Source: Mangrovimonas sp. YM274
GTDB lineage: Bacteria; Bacteroidota; Bacteroidia; Flavobacteriales; Flavobacteriaceae
Reading direction: 5' to 3'
Length of the DNA stretch: 64,000 nucleotides
NCBI RefSeq assembly: GCF_030908385.1
Contig: NZ_CP133091.1
Location: forward strand, 841,501 to 905,500
This document shows positions 61,144-64,000 of this stretch, piece after piece. The position numbers were made by a program, and so were the translations under genes. Below the pieces are notes generated by a model, which saw only the letters and a program-made list of their open reading frames with translations, had not been told where the DNA came from and ran no database searches. Within the stretch, counting starts at the first letter, position 1. The number at the start of each line of letters is the position of its first letter.

Positions 61144-62019
61144 ATGAAATCAATTTCTATCCAATTAAGCCTCTTGTTTGTGATTATCATGGCAAGTGTG
61201 GCCAATGCACAAGAATTTCAGGGAAAAGCCATTTACCAATCCAAAACTACCCTTGACATGTCCAATTTTGGTGGTGGGAGACAATTTACCGAAGAACAAA
61301 AAAAGATGTTTTCCGAACGCATGAAACAAATGTTGGAAAAGACCTTCGTCTTAGTGTTCAACAAAACCGAATCCATGTACAAGGAAGAAGAGAAGCTGGA
61401 TGCACCGGGTGGTGGTAGCCCTTGGCGGGGGATGATGGGAAATTTTACCGCGGGACCACAGTATAAAAATGTGAAGAACGGTCAATTGCTTCAGGAACAG
61501 GAGTTTTTTGGAAAACAGTTTTTAATCAAAGACGAACTGCCCAAGTTGAAGTGGAAAATGGAAAATGAAACCAAACAGATAGGTCAGTATACTTGTTTTA
61601 AGGCTACCGCTGTTAAAAAGGTTGATGAAATGGACTTTAACAGTATGCGCCGTCGACGTCGCGATTCCGAAGAGCAAAAAGAAGTAGCTAAGGATAGCCT
61701 TGCAAAGAATATCATGGATGAGGTAGAGGTTCCTAAAGAGATTGTTGTTACTGCATGGTATACACCACAAATTCCAGTTAACCAAGGGCCTGGAGAATTC
61801 TGGGGCTTACCAGGCTTGATTTTGGAAGTCAATGCCGATCGTACAACAATTCTATGTTCTAAGATTGTATTGAACCCTGATGAAAAGGAGACAATCAAAA
61901 CACCTACTAAAGGAAAAGAGGTGTCTAGGGATGAATACAATGAAATCATGAAAAGTAAAATTGAGGAAATGCGTGAAATGTACGGGGGAAGACGTCATGG
62001 AGGAGGCCGACGTTACTAA
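61144..62019 (+). CDS. GLPGLI-family protein, second copy
   Basis: This 291-residue protein is a paralogue of the preceding gene with the same order of features: signal peptide ending in ANAQ, AIYQSKTTLDM near the start, a YKEEEKLDAPGGG segment, AWYTPQIPVNQGP and WGLPGLILEV at about residues 220-229. It differs by a basic patch (five consecutive arginines in MRRRRRDSEE near residue 166) and a Gly/Arg-rich C-terminus. The duplication is probably an old tandem event, since the proteins now differ widely. The TonB-dependent receptor begins 39 bases later. Confidence 0.92.
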   Translation: MKSISIQLSLLFVIIMASVANAQEFQGKAIYQSKTTLDMSNFGGGRQFTEEQKKMFSERMKQMLEKTFVLVFNKTESMYKEEEKLDAPGGGSPWRGMMGNFTAGPQYKNVKNGQLLQEQEFFGKQFLIKDELPKLKWKMENETKQIGQYTCFKATAVKKVDEMDFNSMRRRRRDSEEQKEVAKDSLAKNIMDEVEVPKEIVVTAWYTPQIPVNQGPGEFWGLPGLILEVNADRTTILCSKIVLNPDEKETIKTPTKGKEVSRDEYNEIMKSKIEEMREMYGGRRHGGGRRY

Positions 62020-62058
62020 GCGTAATTTTCATATTATAAAACAATCCAAACCATTACA

Positions 62059-64000
62059 ATGAAAAAACTTTTGTTTGTTATGTTGCTTTTGGCGACAAGC
62101 TATTCTTTTGCCCAAATTAAAGTGGAAGGCGTCGTAAAGGATAGTATAGGAACTCCTCTGGAACTGGCTAATGTCATTGCCATTAATCAGGAAAGTAATA
62201 TTTTGGAGTCCTTTGGTACTACTAACGACAAGGGGCGTTTTAAGCTAAATTTAAAGGCAAATTCCAAGTATAAAATTCAGGTGAGTTATATTGGAATGAA
62301 AACTCACGAAGAAATTATTTCAACCCAGGAAGTAGATATTACCAAGAATTTTTCATTGCAAATGGACAATACTTTGGATGAGGTGGAACTGATTTATGAA
62401 ATGCCCGTAACCGTAAAAGGGGATACGTTGATTTACAATGCCGATTCGTTTAAAAATGGAACAGAACGGAAGTTGGGGGATGTGCTTAAAAAGTTGCCCG
62501 GGGTTGAAGTTACCGATGAGGGAGAAATAGAAGTGGAGGGCAAAAAAGTGTCCAAGGTAATGGTTGACGGGAAAGACTTTTTTGATGGTGATTCAAAATT
62601 GGCTACTAAAAATATTCCTTCCAATGCGGTGGATAAGGTCCAGGTTTTAAAAAACTATTCCGAAGTGGGACAGCTGAGAGGAGTTACAGACAACCAAGAT
62701 AATATTGCTATTAACATCAAATTGAAGGAAGGCAAGGAAAACTTTTGGTTTGGAGACATAACTGGAGGTTCGGGGGTTGCCAATGATGAAGGGTTGTATT
62801 TGGTGCAGCCCAAACTGTTTTATTACAGCCCTAAATACAGCATTAATGTTATTGGAGATTTAAATAATATTGGAGAAGTAGCTTTTACCAGACGGGACTA
62901 TTTTAATTTTAGTGGAGGGTTTAGAATGCCCAGTAGGCAAAGTGGTACCAACATAAATTTGGGAAATAACAACTTGGGCTTTTTGGCCATGCAGAATAAC
63001 AGGGCCAAGGCCATCAGTACCAAGTTTGGGGCGGCCAACTTTAGTTATTCGCCCAAAAAATCATTGGACATAAGTGGTTTTGCTATTTTTTCAAACACTA
63101 AAACAGAACTACAGGAAAATAATTTTGTACAATACACAAACCCGGAACTAGGAATTCCTGACGAAGTGACGCAAAGCAATACTATGCAGCGCAGTGATTT
63201 GGGGATGTTGAAATTAAGTGCCAGGTATAAGCCTAATGTAAACAATCAGTTGGATTATGATATTTTGGGACGAATGTCCAAAGAGTCGCAAGACCAATTG
63301 TTTAATTCTTCTGTAATAGGAAATACCAATCAATTTGAAGAAACCAGTCCATATAGTATTAATCAAAATCTGAATTATTACTACACCTTAAACGATAAAA
63401 ATATTTTTGCGTTGGAGGTTCAGCATTTGCTTCAAGATGAAGATCCATTTTACAACGCTATTTTGGAGGATAAAGAGAATTATGAGAATACGGCCAATGC
63501 CCTTGGGATGAATGCCGATCAGTTGGTATATGACATTGCACAGGACAAGCGTATCAAGTCCAATCAAATGGATGCCAAGTTGGATTATTGGAATGTGTTG
63601 AGCCAGAGAAGTGATATCAATTTTACCTTCGGCACGATACTTAGCAATCAAAAGTTCGATTCGGAAATCTTCCAGTTTTTGGATGACGGTTCAGTTTTTG
63701 ACCCAACGCCAACCTTTAATGACGGATTGGATACCAATAACACCGACTATAATTTTAGTGATATTTATTTGGGGGTGCATTACCGATTCAAACGAGGAAA
63801 GTTTACCATTTCACCTGGATTTTCTACTCATGCTTATAGTACAAAAAATGTACAGTATGGAGACACCTATAAAGATAATTTCTTCCGTGTGTTACCAGAT
63901 TTTAACATGCGCATTCAATTGAAGAAAAGTGAGAATATTAATTTGAATTATAGAATGCAAACCCAGTTTACCGATGTGACCAATTTAGCAAAGGGGCTGG
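62059..64000 (+). CDS. TonB-dependent receptor with carboxypeptidase-like regulatory domain (3' end outside window)
   Basis: The frame from the ATG at 62059 stays open to the window edge, giving 647 visible codons. There is a signal peptide (about residues 1-19, ending in SFAQ), a carboxypeptidase-regulatory-like domain (about 22-105, with EGVVKDSIGTPLELANVIAI), a plug region (about 120-220, with LGDVLKKLPGVEV and KVSKVMVDGKDFF) and the start of a beta-barrel. It is closest to the outer-membrane receptor family encoded beside GLPGLI proteins. The substrate is unknown. The remainder of the barrel lies beyond the window, so it cannot be said whether the gene is intact. Confidence 0.9.
   Translation, partial: MKKLLFVMLLLATSYSFAQIKVEGVVKDSIGTPLELANVIAINQESNILESFGTTNDKGRFKLNLKANSKYKIQVSYIGMKTHEEIISTQEVDITKNFSLQMDNTLDEVELIYEMPVTVKGDTLIYNADSFKNGTERKLGDVLKKLPGVEVTDEGEIEVEGKKVSKVMVDGKDFFDGDSKLATKNIPSNAVDKVQVLKNYSEVGQLRGVTDNQDNIAINIKLKEGKENFWFGDITGGSGVANDEGLYLVQPKLFYYSPKYSINVIGDLNNIGEVAFTRRDYFNFSGGFRMPSRQSGTNINLGNNNLGFLAMQNNRAKAISTKFGAANFSYSPKKSLDISGFAIFSNTKTELQENNFVQYTNPELGIPDEVTQSNTMQRSDLGMLKLSARYKPNVNNQLDYDILGRMSKESQDQLFNSSVIGNTNQFEETSPYSINQNLNYYYTLNDKNIFALEVQHLLQDEDPFYNAILEDKENYENTANALGMNADQLVYDIAQDKRIKSNQMDAKLDYWNVLSQRSDINFTFGTILSNQKFDSEIFQFLDDGSVFDPTPTFNDGLDTNNTDYNFSDIYLGVHYRFKRGKFTISPGFSTHAYSTKNVQYGDTYKDNFFRVLPDFNMRIQLKKSENINLNYRMQTQFTDVTNLAKGL

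Noticed and set aside
1-64000. Search for tRNA, rRNA, CRISPR arrays, transposases and phage genes
   Set aside because: None could be seen; base composition and gene style are even across the window and no flanking direct repeats suggesting an integrated element were noticed.

Overview
The window is low-GC, gene-dense DNA from a member of the Bacteroidota, most likely a Flavobacteriaceae species. The evidence is a SusC/SusD pair, a type IX secretion C-terminal sorting domain, GLPGLI and DUF5686 families, 2TM and PorT-type proteins, A-rich start contexts instead of Shine-Dalgarno sites, and promoters of the form TTG-N19/20-TAnnTTTG. No tRNA, rRNA, CRISPR array, insertion sequence or phage gene was seen. 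The genus cannot be fixed from the sequence.

Region 1 (1-18611) is the downstream part of a flexirubin/aryl-polyene type pigment operon. It has about 18 plus-strand genes, mostly overlapping or a few bases apart: ketosynthases, two degenerate ketosynthase-like subunits, an acyl carrier protein, a methyltransferase, a FabZ-like dehydratase, a LolA-like carrier, a glycosyltransferase-DUF2062 fusion, an RND/MMPL-acyltransferase fusion, a phytoene-desaturase-like flavoenzyme, a JmjC/cupin protein, an Ntn hydrolase and a phenylacetate-CoA-ligase-like AMP ligase. Together they would activate an aryl starter, extend it to a polyene, modify it and place the product in the outer membrane. The ketoreductase, ammonia-lyase and dialkylresorcinol genes expected in such a cluster must lie upstream if present.

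Region 2 (18716-25850) holds a sodium/solute symporter, an Ala/Glu-rich lipoprotein, Kdo transferase, a sugar aminotransferase, GalE and a secreted amidohydrolase. Region 3 (25959-35245) is a nutrient-uptake locus: a membrane-bound AraC-type regulator, SusC, SusD, a lipoprotein and a secreted arylsulfotransferase-like protein with a sorting domain. A 20-bp near-identical sequence precedes both the regulator and susC and is the likely operator.

Region 4 (35449-49569) is mainly housekeeping: lspA, fabD, a COG2509 flavoprotein, a membrane-anchored dihydrofolate reductase, thyA, a nucleoside transporter with an extra N-terminal domain, a DUF151 nuclease, etfAB, pdhB and a DUF5686 outer-membrane protein. 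Region 5 (49766-56600) has soluble and membrane pyrophosphatases side by side, a DUF4010 membrane protein, an App1-type phosphatase and a deoxynucleoside kinase. Region 6 (56654-64000) has two OmpR-type response regulators and one histidine kinase, divergent from an operon of a small secreted protein, two GLPGLI proteins and a TonB-dependent receptor that runs off the window. A 10-bp-phased GTTAAC array sits between the divergent units.

The most unusual observations are the GTTAAC array, the duplicated AraC-type operator, a C-terminal module shared by the membrane pyrophosphatase and an unlinked lipoprotein, the membrane-anchored DHFR, the degenerate ketosynthase pair and the three-part RND-acyltransferase fusion.
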